NCBI GenBank assembly: GCA_021788955.1
Contig: JAJYKC010000095.1
Span: 1-7,785, forward strand
DNA: 7,785 nucleotides
Reading direction: 5' to 3'
Source: Acidobacteriota bacterium
Lineage (GTDB): Bacteria; Acidobacteriota; Terriglobia; Bryobacterales; Bryobacteraceae
The notes under the pieces were generated by a model, which had not been told where the DNA came from, ran no database searches, and saw only the letters and a list, made by a program, of their open reading frames with translations. Position numbers and translations under genes: made by a program. Positions 1 through 5,433 of the stretch are shown here, piece by piece (position 1 is the first letter of the stretch; each line of letters begins with the position of its first letter).

Positions 1-187
1 CAATTCAAAAGATCGCGGAGTTCACGCCGCTGGCCTGGGCGGCCAGGCGCGCGTAATCCAGCGCGGGCCGCCTGTCAAGAATGGGGTTGGCTTGACGGAT
101 ACCCTTCACCAACCCGGCGATGGCCGTCCTCAGCCGGTGATCGCGGGGACTGTACCCACCAGGGGCGACCCTCTGTGCCGGCCCCAG

Positions 188-530
188 TACAACACCAGCC
201 CCGAGGGGACCGGGTATCCGCACAAATTTGCCGCGATCAGTGTGGTGAGCGCCGGGTTATCTTTGCCCTTCGATGCTGAGCCCTATGGCCTGGGCGACAG
301 CGAGTACGCTGCCGGCCAGCGTCTTCTCGCTCGCGCCAGGAAGGAGGCGGGGCCGCGTTTTGCCGATTATCTGGTGATGGATGGATGGCGGCTACGCCAC
401 CGCTCCGTTCTTACACACCGCCGATCGGGCCGGCATTCCAGCGGTCGCGCGCCTGAAGGACAATCTTCCCGAACTCTCGCAATCCGTCCAGCGCCGCTTC
501 GCCTCGCCTCTCCAGGCTCATCTGGCATGA
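188..530 (+). pseudogene. DDE-type transposase fragment, frameshifted
   Basis: Internal fragment of an IS transposase. The first part reads ...FAAISVVSAGLSLPFDAEPY..., then GDSEYAAGQRLL and RFADYLVMDG, a pattern I recognise from DDE (IS4-like) transposases in which a DG-[EG]-[YF]-ATAPF motif follows. Here the frame breaks just after the MDG codons, where ATGG is present three times in tandem (around 375-388). Removing one copy restores DGGYATAPFLHTADRAG, then IPAVARLKDNLPELSQS, down to a TGA at 528-530. The break is therefore a simple 4-bp slippage. The N-terminal part and the C-terminal catalytic Glu region of a normal ~400-residue transposase are missing. The left limit is approximate: homology-like sequence begins near 188, and the sequence before it is not recognisable. 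No terminal inverted repeats were seen. It lies outside the prophage, on the other side of the tRNA. Confidence 0.6.
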
Positions 531-632
531 GACAACACGAGACAAGGCTCACCTTGGAGGCAGTTCGTTGGTAGTAGTGGTATCCTGAATGAAGCCTCTC
601 GAAGGCCGCAGCTTGAGTGTGCAGTTGCGACA

Positions 633-652
633 TGGAGCCAATTGGAGCCAAC
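633..652. repeat. 10-bp tandem repeat upstream of the tRNA
   Basis: TGGAGCCAAT (633-642) is followed directly by TGGAGCCAAC (643-652), 9 of 10 bases identical, 22 bp before the tRNA. A related CAGCCAATTT lies about 15 bp beyond the tRNA 3' end (near 767-776). No function can be assigned. It could be part of the tRNA promoter region or chance. Confidence 0.4.
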
Positions 653-673
653 GCTGCTTGCTAAGTTGTTGAT

Positions 674-748
<75 letters not shown>

Positions 749-813
749 TGTTTTCTAGCAGTTACAGCCAATTTGGGATAGCCCACCGATCCCTCGAAAT
801 TCCGTTTACTCCA

Positions 814-1962
814 TTAAGCCGACTTCGCCAATTCTGACGGCTGCTGCGGTTGCGGTTTTGGCTTCCGAAGCACGGCGGCTTCGAGAGCCTTGAGTGCGGC
901 TCGCTTCTGCTCCAAATCCGAACTGGTGTAGACCTCCAGGCTGACGCCGAGTCCGTGGCCCCTCTGGTCCGAGGCGACCTTGGGATCGACGCCCGCCTTC
1001 TTGGACAGGCTGGCGTTGGTCTTGCGCAACACTTGAAACGACGCCCATCCCAGGCCGATCTTGTCCAGCGTCGGGAACATGTACCGCCGCCACAGGTTGT
1101 CCAGCGACAGCGGCGTCACCACTTTCTCCGAGGGGAACACGAACCCATCGGGGGACGGGTCCTGCGCCAGCCCGGCCCACTCCTTCATCAACTCGAGCGT
1201 GCCGTCGGAGATCGCGCCTTCGCGGGTCTTGCCGTTCTTCGGTGTGTTGAGCGCCCGCTTGTAGACGCGCTCGGCCACCGTGATAGTCTCGTTGGTGACC
1301 GACTTCCACCGGAGCGCCAGAATCTCGCCCGGGCGCATCCCTTCGAAAATCGCGAGCCTTGCGATCAACTTCTCGCGGAGGTCGAAGACCTCCAGGTACT
1401 TGTTCACCTCCTCTATGGTCAGCGGACGCATGTCGCGCCCGGCCTTGCACTTCTTGGGAATAATGAGTTCGGCCGCCGGGTTGCTCCCGATGCAACCATC
1501 TGAGAGCGCCAGCTTGAAGATCGCGTTCAGGAACCAACGGATGTGGGCCACCACGCTGTACGACAACTTCTTGGCCTTGCCGTCGAGAACCTTCTGCAAG
1601 TCTTCCCGGCTGATGACCTGGAGCAATCGATCCCCGAGTTCGGGGACCAGATGTTTCGTCACGATCTGCTCCGACGTGCCCGCGGTCGATTCCTTCCACC
1701 CCTTGCGGTAGAACGGCAGATACTGCTCCGTCACGAACTTCTCGAAGGTGTAGACCGGCCTCGGCCCCGTGGACACGCCAGAGTTGATCGGACGAAGGAT
1801 GTCCGCCAGAGCCGCTTCCGCTTCGCTCTGCGTCATCTGCGAGCAGGTCCCCAGCACGCTGGAGCGCCGGCTGCCGTCCTCCCACCAGAAGGCCACCCAC
1901 ACGGATTTCTTCCCGTGCTTGCGTTTTTGCAGGCTGCCCTTCTGGAAACGCTTTCGACGCAT
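814..1962 (-). CDS. int: Tyrosine recombinase / phage integrase
   Basis: 382-residue site-specific recombinase expected to integrate and excise the element at the neighbouring tRNA-Gly. Residues 1-55 are basic (start MRRKRFQKGSLQKRKHGKKS) and fit an arm-type DNA-binding domain. Residues 70-155 fit the helical core-binding domain, and residues 176-360 the catalytic domain. Catalytic positions visible are R210 in GMRPGEILALRW, a candidate beta-hairpin Lys at K245 (NGKTRE), R313 in FQVLRKTNAS, H336 in RGHGLG and the nucleophile Y345 in EVYTSS. The usual His of the HxxR motif is Gln (Q310), and the residue after Arg is Lys rather than His. I recall this Q/K variant in acidobacterial integrases, so it is probably a subfamily trait and not damage. 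The ATG at 1962 is preferred over upstream in-frame starts because AAGAGG lies about 8 nt before it. Its 3' end faces the tRNA, and the HTH gene ends 59 bp upstream. Confidence 0.92.
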   Translation of the reverse strand: MRRKRFQKGSLQKRKHGKKSVWVAFWWEDGSRRSSVLGTCSQMTQSEAEAALADILRPINSGVSTGPRPVYTFEKFVTEQYLPFYRKGWKESTAGTSEQIVTKHLVPELGDRLLQVISREDLQKVLDGKAKKLSYSVVAHIRWFLNAIFKLALSDGCIGSNPAAELIIPKKCKAGRDMRPLTIEEVNKYLEVFDLREKLIARLAIFEGMRPGEILALRWKSVTNETITVAERVYKRALNTPKNGKTREGAISDGTLELMKEWAGLAQDPSPDGFVFPSEKVVTPLSLDNLWRRYMFPTLDKIGLGWASFQVLRKTNASLSKKAGVDPKVASDQRGHGLGVSLEVYTSSDLEQKRAALKALEAAVLRKPKPQPQQPSELAKSA

Positions 1963-2008
1963 TTTCTTGCCTCTTTCCTGCGTCGAAGGCGTTGACTCTT
2001 GGCACGAC

Positions 2009-2028
2009 CCGGATAATACCATTACCGG
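2009..2028. promoter_or_regulatory. Imperfect palindrome between HTH gene and integrase
   Basis: CCGG-A-TAAT, ACC spacer, ATTA-CCGG: an inverted repeat with a single bulged A. It overlaps the stop codon of the HTH gene (2022-2024) and lies 47 bp upstream of the integrase start. It could be an operator or excisionase site controlling int. This is a positional inference only. Confidence 0.3.
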
Positions 2029-2234
2029 ATGGCCTCCAGGTCGGTGGACTCCATCCACTCGTCCACCCACTCCCGCTTGATGAGGATCCGACGCCCCACC
2101 CGGAAGCAGCGGAGCGGCTGCACCTCCGGAACCTTGCCGTTGATCACGTTGGACAGGTGCGCCTTGGAGATCTGCAAGTAGGCGGCGGCCTGCTTCAGCG
2201 TCATCACCGGCGTCTGGTCTTTCGTGTCGATCAT
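2022..2234 (-). CDS. Small winged-HTH protein, excisionase/AlpA-like
   Basis: 70-residue protein of the HTH_17/MerR-like excisionase type. Residues 12-33 (TLKQAAAYLQISKAHLSNVI) form a helix-turn-helix. Residues 44-62 (FRVGRRILIKREWVDEW) match the short wing plus recognition segment typical of these proteins. Such proteins act as recombination directionality factors or as AlpA-type activators, and the position directly upstream of int in the same direction fits either role. The ATG at 2234 was chosen because GAGGGG immediately precedes it. A GTG at 2273 would add 13 residues but sits inside a perfect palindrome. CACTTC/GAAGTG half-sites occur at 2243-2248, 2271-2276 and 2286-2291, so autoregulation is plausible. 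Excisionase versus transcriptional regulator cannot be decided from sequence. Confidence 0.8.
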   Translation of the reverse strand: MIDTKDQTPVMTLKQAAAYLQISKAHLSNVINGKVPEVQPLRCFRVGRRILIKREWVDEWMESTDLEAIR

Positions 2235-2267
2235 GTCCCCTCGAAGTGTTCTGGCCAAAATGGAAAT

Positions 2268-2294
2268 GGCCACTTCAAAACTTTTGAAGTGGCC
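2268..2294. promoter_or_regulatory. Perfect 13-bp inverted repeat, candidate operator
   Basis: GGCCACTTCAAAA (2268-2280), one central C, then TTTTGAAGTGGCC (2282-2294), with no mismatch. It lies 34 bp upstream of the preferred HTH start on the minus strand, and a third GAAGTG half-site is at 2243-2248. There is no U-tract on either side, so an operator is more likely than an intrinsic terminator. Confidence 0.55.
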
Positions 2295-2301
2295 GCCTGT
2301 T

Positions 2302-2317
2302 GCCCGGTGCGCCGGGC
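2302..2317. repeat. GC-rich hairpin GCCCGG-TGCG-CCGGGC
   Basis: Six-base-pair perfect stem with a 4-nt loop, extendable by T2301-A2318. It is followed on the plus strand by an AAAATTTT palindrome (2325-2332) flanked by ATCAT/ATGAT. It lies downstream of the minus-strand head genes, so it may contribute to transcript ending, but no proper U-tract follows on the minus strand. Confidence 0.4.
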
Positions 2318-2371
2318 ATCATGGAAAATTTTGATGATACGGTGGTGCTTCGCGCCCGTCGCGGAGGCCGC

Positions 2372-2400
2372 GGCCATCTATAAAAGATTTATAGATAGCC
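2372..2400. repeat. Long AT-rich inverted repeat after the head-gene block
   Basis: ATCTATAAA (2376-2384), spacer AGA, TTTATAGAT (2388-2396) pair perfectly. One mismatch outwards, GGC (2372-2374) pairs with GCC (2398-2400), giving 12 of 13 paired positions. It begins 7 bp past the stop of the decoration-protein gene on the minus strand. Either a 3'-end stabilising stem/terminator or a protein-binding site is possible. No U-tract follows. Confidence 0.45.
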
Positions 2401-2406
2401 GTCTGC

Positions 2407-2757
2407 CTACGCCGGGCCGGTCTGCGCGGTGGGCATCAGCAGGCAGTTCACGGTGGTGACGCCGTTGCCGGCGGCAGCCGTGGCCACGCCCACCATGGGC
2501 TTGCTGCCGGTGCCCGCCGTCTTCGTGAGCTTGGCCTGGCCGGAGTCCCAGTACAGCTTGTCGCCCTGCCCGATCACGTCTGTGGTGACCTTCGACAACT
2601 CGAAAACGCCCTCCACCGTGACCTCCACGTCAGCGCCGGTCGCGGCATCGAACGCCGCCACGCCCACAATGGAGCCGACCACGACCAACTGCCCGCTGGT
2701 GACGTCGGCGGGCGCCGCCACCGTAATGGTGTTTTCCTTCTGGACGAAATTCTTCAT
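2407..2757 (-). CDS. DUF2190-type capsid decoration protein
   Basis: 116-residue protein. It begins MKNFVQKENTITVAAPADVT, then SGQLVVVGSIVGVAA, and contains VEGVFELSKVTTDVIGQGDK, LYWDSGQAKLTKT and MVGVATAAAGNGVTTVNCLL. This matches the architecture of the DUF2190 family, small beta-rich proteins that bind and stabilise tailed-phage capsids. No signal peptide or membrane segment is present, and the length is normal for the family, so the gene looks intact. The ATG at 2757 lies 3 bp after the gpW-like stop, with AAGGA about 10 nt upstream inside the end of that gene, which indicates co-transcription and coupled translation. It is the last gene of the minus-strand head block and is followed by the palindrome cluster. 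Its usual partner, the major capsid protein, survives only as a possible C-terminal stub in the terminase ORF. Confidence 0.82.
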   Translation of the reverse strand: MKNFVQKENTITVAAPADVTSGQLVVVGSIVGVAAFDAATGADVEVTVEGVFELSKVTTDVIGQGDKLYWDSGQAKLTKTAGTGSKPMVGVATAAAGNGVTTVNCLLMPTAQTGPA

Positions 2758-2760
2758 TGG

Positions 2761-2979
2761 TCAGATTCCTTTCGGTGTAATCACAATCTGGCGCGGCGAC
2801 ATGCTGCCGCCGCCCGCCATCTCGATTTCCTTGTTGATGGTCGTGAGGGCCGCCTGCATCTCGACCACACTGCGGTACGTGATGGCGCGGCCCTCGAACT
2901 GGATGTGAAACGTGCCGCTCCCGATCGCGGTCACCAGCGCATCCCGCATAGACTGCAACTCGGTAAGCGTGAGCGCCAT
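2761..2979 (-). CDS. gpW-like head-tail joining protein
   Basis: 72-residue protein starting MALTLTELQSMRDALVTAIG, followed by FEGRAITYRSVVEMQAALTTI and a C-terminal tail. The pattern of an N-terminal helix, a short beta-hairpin around (F/D)GR-x-(I/V)-x-YRS and a second helix matches the gpW family, small proteins that close the filled head and join it to the tail. Length is typical (lambda gpW is of similar size). A GGAG sits 7 nt before the ATG. The upstream terminase ORF ends 2 bp away and the decoration gene starts 3 bp after its stop, so the three are one operon. In lambda W directly follows the large terminase gene. Here it follows a terminase-capsid chimera, so its ancestral position is uncertain. 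Confidence 0.72.
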   Translation of the reverse strand: MALTLTELQSMRDALVTAIGSGTFHIQFEGRAITYRSVVEMQAALTTINKEIEMAGGGSMSPRQIVITPKGI

Positions 2980-2981
2980 GA

Positions 2982-3899
2982 CTACGCTCCGGGGTTGGCG
3001 TAAACGCCGCGGAAGTCCAACGCGCCCGCGCCGAAGTCGAGACGGGCACGGATCTGCACGCCGTCAACTTCGAACCCGGCGCGCGTCTCAACCTGCACGC
3101 CCTCATTGCCGGCGAGGTAGCGGTACTGCGCCTTCTCCGGATCGCCTTCGGGCCATTCCACGTTGGCCCAGCGCAGCACCTGTTGTGTGCCGCAGTTCGG
3201 ACACGGCACCCAGTACATCTGCTGGTTCGATTCCAGCCAGGCCGCCTCGATCCGGGAAGCGCCCTTCACCGTGGGCGTGGAGCACAGCACGATCTTGCGG
3301 TTCCAGAAGTTCGCCGTACGGGTGATAGCGAGGTTCACCGGATCGCCCTCGCCGCCGGCGCTCGCCGGATAGCGGTCCACCTCGTCCAGGAGGCAGTACC
3401 GGATACTGCGCATGGCAAGTCCGGCCGGCGAACTGGCGGCGGACATGGTGATGCTCCCGCCCGTGAACTTCTTGTGCAGGATGGTGTTGTTGGCGTCCCG
3501 GCTGCGCGCGTCGGCGACCTTGCCGCGCAGGGTGGCGCAGTCCCGCAGCATGGGCGCCAAGCGATCCTTCGAAAACGCTTCGCAATCGGCCTCGCGCGGC
3601 TGGACCAGCAGGACCGGGCCGGGATCCAGGTCGATGATGTAGCCGATGAAGTTCTCCAGGATGCTGGTCTTGCCCAACTGCGCCCCGCTCATCAGCACAA
3701 CCTGCTCGCACGGATGGCTCGGACTCAAGGCGTCCATGATCGCCCGTTGGTATGGCGCCCGGTCGGTGCGCCACTCGCCGCGCTCTGCCGCGGACTCGGA
3801 ACTCAGCCGGCGGTTGTCGTCGGCCCACTGCGACACGGTAACGTCGGGCGGCGGCAGAACAACGTCCGCTACCAGCATTTGGATTTCTTCAACGCGCAT
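2982..3899 (-). CDS. Terminase large subunit (GpA-like), truncated and fused to a capsid-like C-terminus
   Basis: 305-residue ORF. Residues 1-260 are the ATPase part of a lambda GpA-type terminase, the motor that pumps DNA into procapsids. Visible are the N-terminal VSQWADDNRRLSSESAAERG, Walker A GAQLGKTS (72-79), Walker B YCLLDEVDRYP with D172 and E173, coupling motif LCSTPTVKG (205-213), and the zinc-type CPNCG (233-237) near W230. GpA proteins are about 600 residues, and the nuclease domain that should follow is absent. From about residue 261 the sequence becomes YLAGNEGVQVETRAGFEVDG and ends RARLDFGAGALDFRGVYANPGA, which I recognise as the usual end of major capsid or protease-capsid proteins of tailed phages. 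The join is in frame near 3110-3125 and suggests one deletion. The start overlaps the small-subunit gene by 11 nt. No packaging activity is expected. The capsid assignment is from memory, without a search. Confidence 0.83.
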   Translation of the reverse strand: MRVEEIQMLVADVVLPPPDVTVSQWADDNRRLSSESAAERGEWRTDRAPYQRAIMDALSPSHPCEQVVLMSGAQLGKTSILENFIGYIIDLDPGPVLLVQPREADCEAFSKDRLAPMLRDCATLRGKVADARSRDANNTILHKKFTGGSITMSAASSPAGLAMRSIRYCLLDEVDRYPASAGGEGDPVNLAITRTANFWNRKIVLCSTPTVKGASRIEAAWLESNQQMYWVPCPNCGTQQVLRWANVEWPEGDPEKAQYRYLAGNEGVQVETRAGFEVDGVQIRARLDFGAGALDFRGVYANPGA

Positions 3900-4365
3900 A
3901 CTGGATGTCCGAGTGGATCGCTTTCAGCAGAGCATTCATCTCGCGTTTCAACGCATCCCGCGTCTGCCGCTCGTCGGTAAGGGCGGTCAGCTCGGGTGCC
4001 AGCTTGTCCGGCACGGCCAGGATGCGTTCCTTCAGCACCACCAGGATCGCCGCCCAACGCTCCTTCACGATGGCGGCCTCAATCAACTTGCCCTGGCGGG
4101 TCTCGAATTCCAGGCGGCGCAGTTTCGCCCGGAACACCATGTCGGCCAGTTTGGCCTGCGCGTAACTGGTCGGCGGCTGCTGGCTTTCGGGCGCGGCTCT
4201 CTCTGCCGGCTTGTCGTCCAGCACGGCGTCGGAAGCGACCGCGTCCACCAGTCGGCCGCGCATCACCAGGACGCCCGCCTTCGCCAGTTTGGCGATGTAC
4301 TGCGGGCTCTTGTTCCTGTGGCGCGCGTATTGCGCCTGCGTCATCAGAATCTGGTTATCGTTCAT
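3889..4365 (-). CDS. Terminase small subunit (Nu1-like)
   Basis: 158-residue protein, the DNA-recognition subunit that would bring the large terminase to the phage cos/pac site. MTQAQYARHRNKSPQYIAKL (about residues 8-27) is an N-terminal helix-turn-helix of the Nu1/terS type. A linker with Pro/Gln follows (about 55-67). Then comes the helical segment YAQAKLADMVFRAKLRRLEF..., common in these proteins as an oligomerisation region, and a basic, helical C-terminus with VKERWAAILVVLKERILAVP. It precedes the large terminase with an 11-nt overlap, the standard order. The ATG at 4365 was chosen because the HTH starts just after it. An ATG at 4344 is also possible, and neither has a strong ribosome site. 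The 46-bp gap to the divergent antitoxin gene must hold promoters for both directions. No damage is visible. Confidence 0.82.
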   Translation of the reverse strand: MNDNQILMTQAQYARHRNKSPQYIAKLAKAGVLVMRGRLVDAVASDAVLDDKPAERAAPESQQPPTSYAQAKLADMVFRAKLRRLEFETRQGKLIEAAIVKERWAAILVVLKERILAVPDKLAPELTALTDERQTRDALKREMNALLKAIHSDIQYAR

Positions 4366-4382
4366 GGGTTTAGGTTTCCGAT

Positions 4383-4407
4383 TGGTATACTTGAGGTGGC
4401 GAGGTGA
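4383..4407 (+). promoter_or_regulatory. Extended -10 promoter and RBS of the toxin-antitoxin pair
   Basis: TGG-TATACT at 4383-4391 is a good extended -10 element (TGn-TATAnT-like). No clear -35 is present at 17 bp, as expected for extended -10 promoters. GAGGTGA at 4401-4407 is a strong Shine-Dalgarno sequence 4-5 nt before the GTG start at 4412. It lies in the short divergent gap with terS, so antitoxin binding here could affect both operons. Confidence 0.5.
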
Positions 4408-4411
4408 AATT

Positions 4412-4651
4412 GTGGCCGAAGTGAACCGCAAGCAAAAGGACCGTGGGCCGGAAAAACCGCCTGCGACTGTCCCCTATGCCTCCTCCGGGCACCCCTCGTT
4501 CGAGCAACTCATGGCCGAGCAGGGCACTGGACCTATCACCGACGTCTCCGTGCTGCACGGCGACTTCTGGCCCGAAGAGGAATCCATCGAGGAGTTCTTG
4601 GAGACGCTCTACGAATGGCGCGGCCGAAAGCGGATCGACCCGGCTGCATGA
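4412..4651 (+). CDS. Putative antitoxin of a PIN-toxin pair
   Basis: 79-residue acidic protein. The N-terminus is charged (VNRKQKDRGPEKPPATV) and the core reads SFEQLMAEQGTGPITDVSVL, then HGDFWPEEESIEEFLETLYE, WRGRKRIDPAA. It matches no classic VapB DNA-binding fold (AbrB, MetJ-type or Phd) that I can see. I do recall short proteins with FDELAAEQG...GDFWPEDE...FL...REWR preceding PIN toxins in GC-rich bacteria. The pairing with the next gene is the main evidence: its stop overlaps the toxin start as ATGA (4648-4651), the typical coupling of VapBC operons. The C-terminal acidic/aromatic part probably wraps and blocks the PIN active site (inference). The GTG at 4412 is chosen for the GAGGTGA just upstream. 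The open frame extends further 5' but through sequence antisense to terS. Confidence 0.68.
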   Translation: MAEVNRKQKDRGPEKPPATVPYASSGHPSFEQLMAEQGTGPITDVSVLHGDFWPEEESIEEFLETLYEWRGRKRIDPAA

Positions 4652-5049
4652 CCGAGATCATCGTCGATACCGACGTTCTTTCTTTCCTCTTCAAAAATCA
4701 CCCCATCGGGCAACTCTATGATGCGGATGTGGCCGGGCGCGCCGGCGGCATCTCCTTTATGACCGTGGCCGAGCTTGAGCGTTGGGCGCTGTTGTACCGA
4801 TGGAGTTCTCAGCGTCTTCACTGGCTGCACCTTTTCATCGCACGGTTCACGGTTGTACCGTCCAGCCCGGACCTCTGCCGGAAGTGGGCCGAGGTGATGG
4901 TCGCCGCCCAGGCAGCCGGGCGCAGGATCGAGACGGCGGATGCCTGGATCGCAGCCACGGCGTTGCTCTACGACGTCCCACTGGTCACGCATAACGGCAG
5001 CCACTTCCTAGGCGTACCCAACCTGAAGCTGATCTTCCACGGGCGATAG
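4648..5049 (+). CDS. PIN-domain toxin (VapC-like ribonuclease)
   Basis: 133-residue PIN-domain protein, a Mg-dependent endoribonuclease toxin of the VapC type, which generally cuts tRNA or rRNA when free of its antitoxin. Candidate catalytic acids are D7 and D9 in IIVDTDVLSF, E42 (with E44) in MTVAELERWALL, D98 in ETADAWIAATAL, and the supporting N116 in THNGSHF. These fit the PIN order D...E...D...(D/N). Length is normal, the reading frame is complete, and no active-site residue is missing. The start at 4648 overlaps the antitoxin stop by ATGA; an upstream ATG at 4615 lies in antitoxin coding sequence. The pair is on the opposite strand from all the phage genes, between primase and terS, so it is cargo that could act as an addiction module for the island or in phage defence. 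No terminator with a U-tract follows. Confidence 0.87.
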   Translation: MTEIIVDTDVLSFLFKNHPIGQLYDADVAGRAGGISFMTVAELERWALLYRWSSQRLHWLHLFIARFTVVPSSPDLCRKWAEVMVAAQAAGRRIETADAWIAATALLYDVPLVTHNGSHFLGVPNLKLIFHGR

Positions 5050-5220
5050 CTCGTACATCAACCAATAAACCTGTTTTTCGGCGCAGCCGCTGCGGCCAGC
5101 GTGCAATCGTTTTACCCGCGGCCCGGCGCGCCGAAGGGGTCCCGACGCCGGTGGTCGCCAGGAGGATGGTGGCGATGGCGCGTCCTATCCCCGCAGCCTA
5201 ACGCCATGAAAACACGCGGT

Positions 5221-5356
5221 CTGCGGGGAAAGCGGGGATAGCTCCCGGCCCACACGAATCTGAGCATGTCAATAACGCGTGCAGCACATACGCGCCACAC
5301 GAAATTCATGTCTCTCCACGCGTATGGGTTGGGTCTTATCCCCGCTATCCCCGCAG
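5221..5356. repeat. 20-bp inverted repeat enclosing two direct repeats
   Basis: Left arm 5221-5240 (CTGCGGGGAAAGCGGGGATA) and right arm 5337-5356 (TATCCCCGCTATCCCCGCAG) are complementary at 19 of 20 positions and 96 bp apart. Each arm is a tandem pair of the 9-bp unit. The arms bracket the two composite direct repeats, giving a symmetric layout suited to a protein-bound origin or recombination site. Confidence 0.75.
5250..5323. repeat. Two composite direct repeats (CCACACGAA..CATGTC..ACGCGT)
   Basis: Unit 1 has CCACACGAA (5250-5258), CATGTC (5265-5270) and ACGCGT (5275-5280). Unit 2 has the same three blocks at 5295-5303, 5307-5312 and 5318-5323. The blocks are exact and in the same order and orientation, while the linkers differ in length (6 and 4 nt against 3 and 5 nt). 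This selective conservation of blocks suggests protein contacts and not a recent duplication. Confidence 0.65.
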
Positions 5357-5433
5357 TCGTTTTGTTCTCAAAGACATAACCTGCGGGGATAACTGTTTCC
5401 TTTCCCCGCAATTTCGCGGGGATAGCGCGTGTT

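Larger units (their letters stand above)
5186..5424. repeat. Array of eight TCCCCGC/GCGGGGA repeats, candidate replication origin
   Basis: The gene-free stretch 5050-5433 contains eight exact copies of one 7-mer: plus orientation at 5188, 5339, 5348 and 5403, reverse at 5223, 5232, 5383 and 5416. Most lie within a longer TATCCCCGCAG or its complement CTGCGGGGATA. Two pairs are spaced exactly 9 bp apart (5223/5232 and 5339/5348). The copies at 5346-5356 and 5381-5391 form a perfect 11-bp inverted repeat, and those at 5403-5409 and 5416-5422 a 7-bp hairpin with a 6-nt loop. The array sits right after the 3' end of the primase-helicase gene, where phage and satellite origins with iterons are often found. 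Binding site for the replication protein is an inference. The part at 5050-5185 shows only a small CGCAG-CCG-CTGCG hairpin (5082-5094). Confidence 0.8.

Noticed and set aside
5..223. 72-codon minus-strand ORF at the left edge
   Set aside because: Its C-terminal part (LVKGIRQANPILDRRPALDY) looks protein-like, but there is no ribosome site or family match I can support, and it overlaps the transposase fragment.
806..2005. 399-codon minus-strand ORF overlapping the integrase
   Set aside because: Low-complexity Arg/Gly-rich translation in the wrong frame of a clear integrase; a GC-rich shadow.
3103..3828. 241-codon minus-strand ORF within the terminase gene
   Set aside because: Off-frame shadow of the terminase, rich in Arg/Gly/His with no motifs.
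5186..5424. CRISPR array
   Set aside because: Repeats are only 7-11 bp, in both orientations and with irregular spacing; there are no spacer-sized units and no cas genes.
5401..5424. Intrinsic terminator for the primase-helicase gene
   Set aside because: The TCCCCGC/GCGGGGA hairpin is stable but no U-tract follows on the minus strand, and it is part of the wider repeat array.
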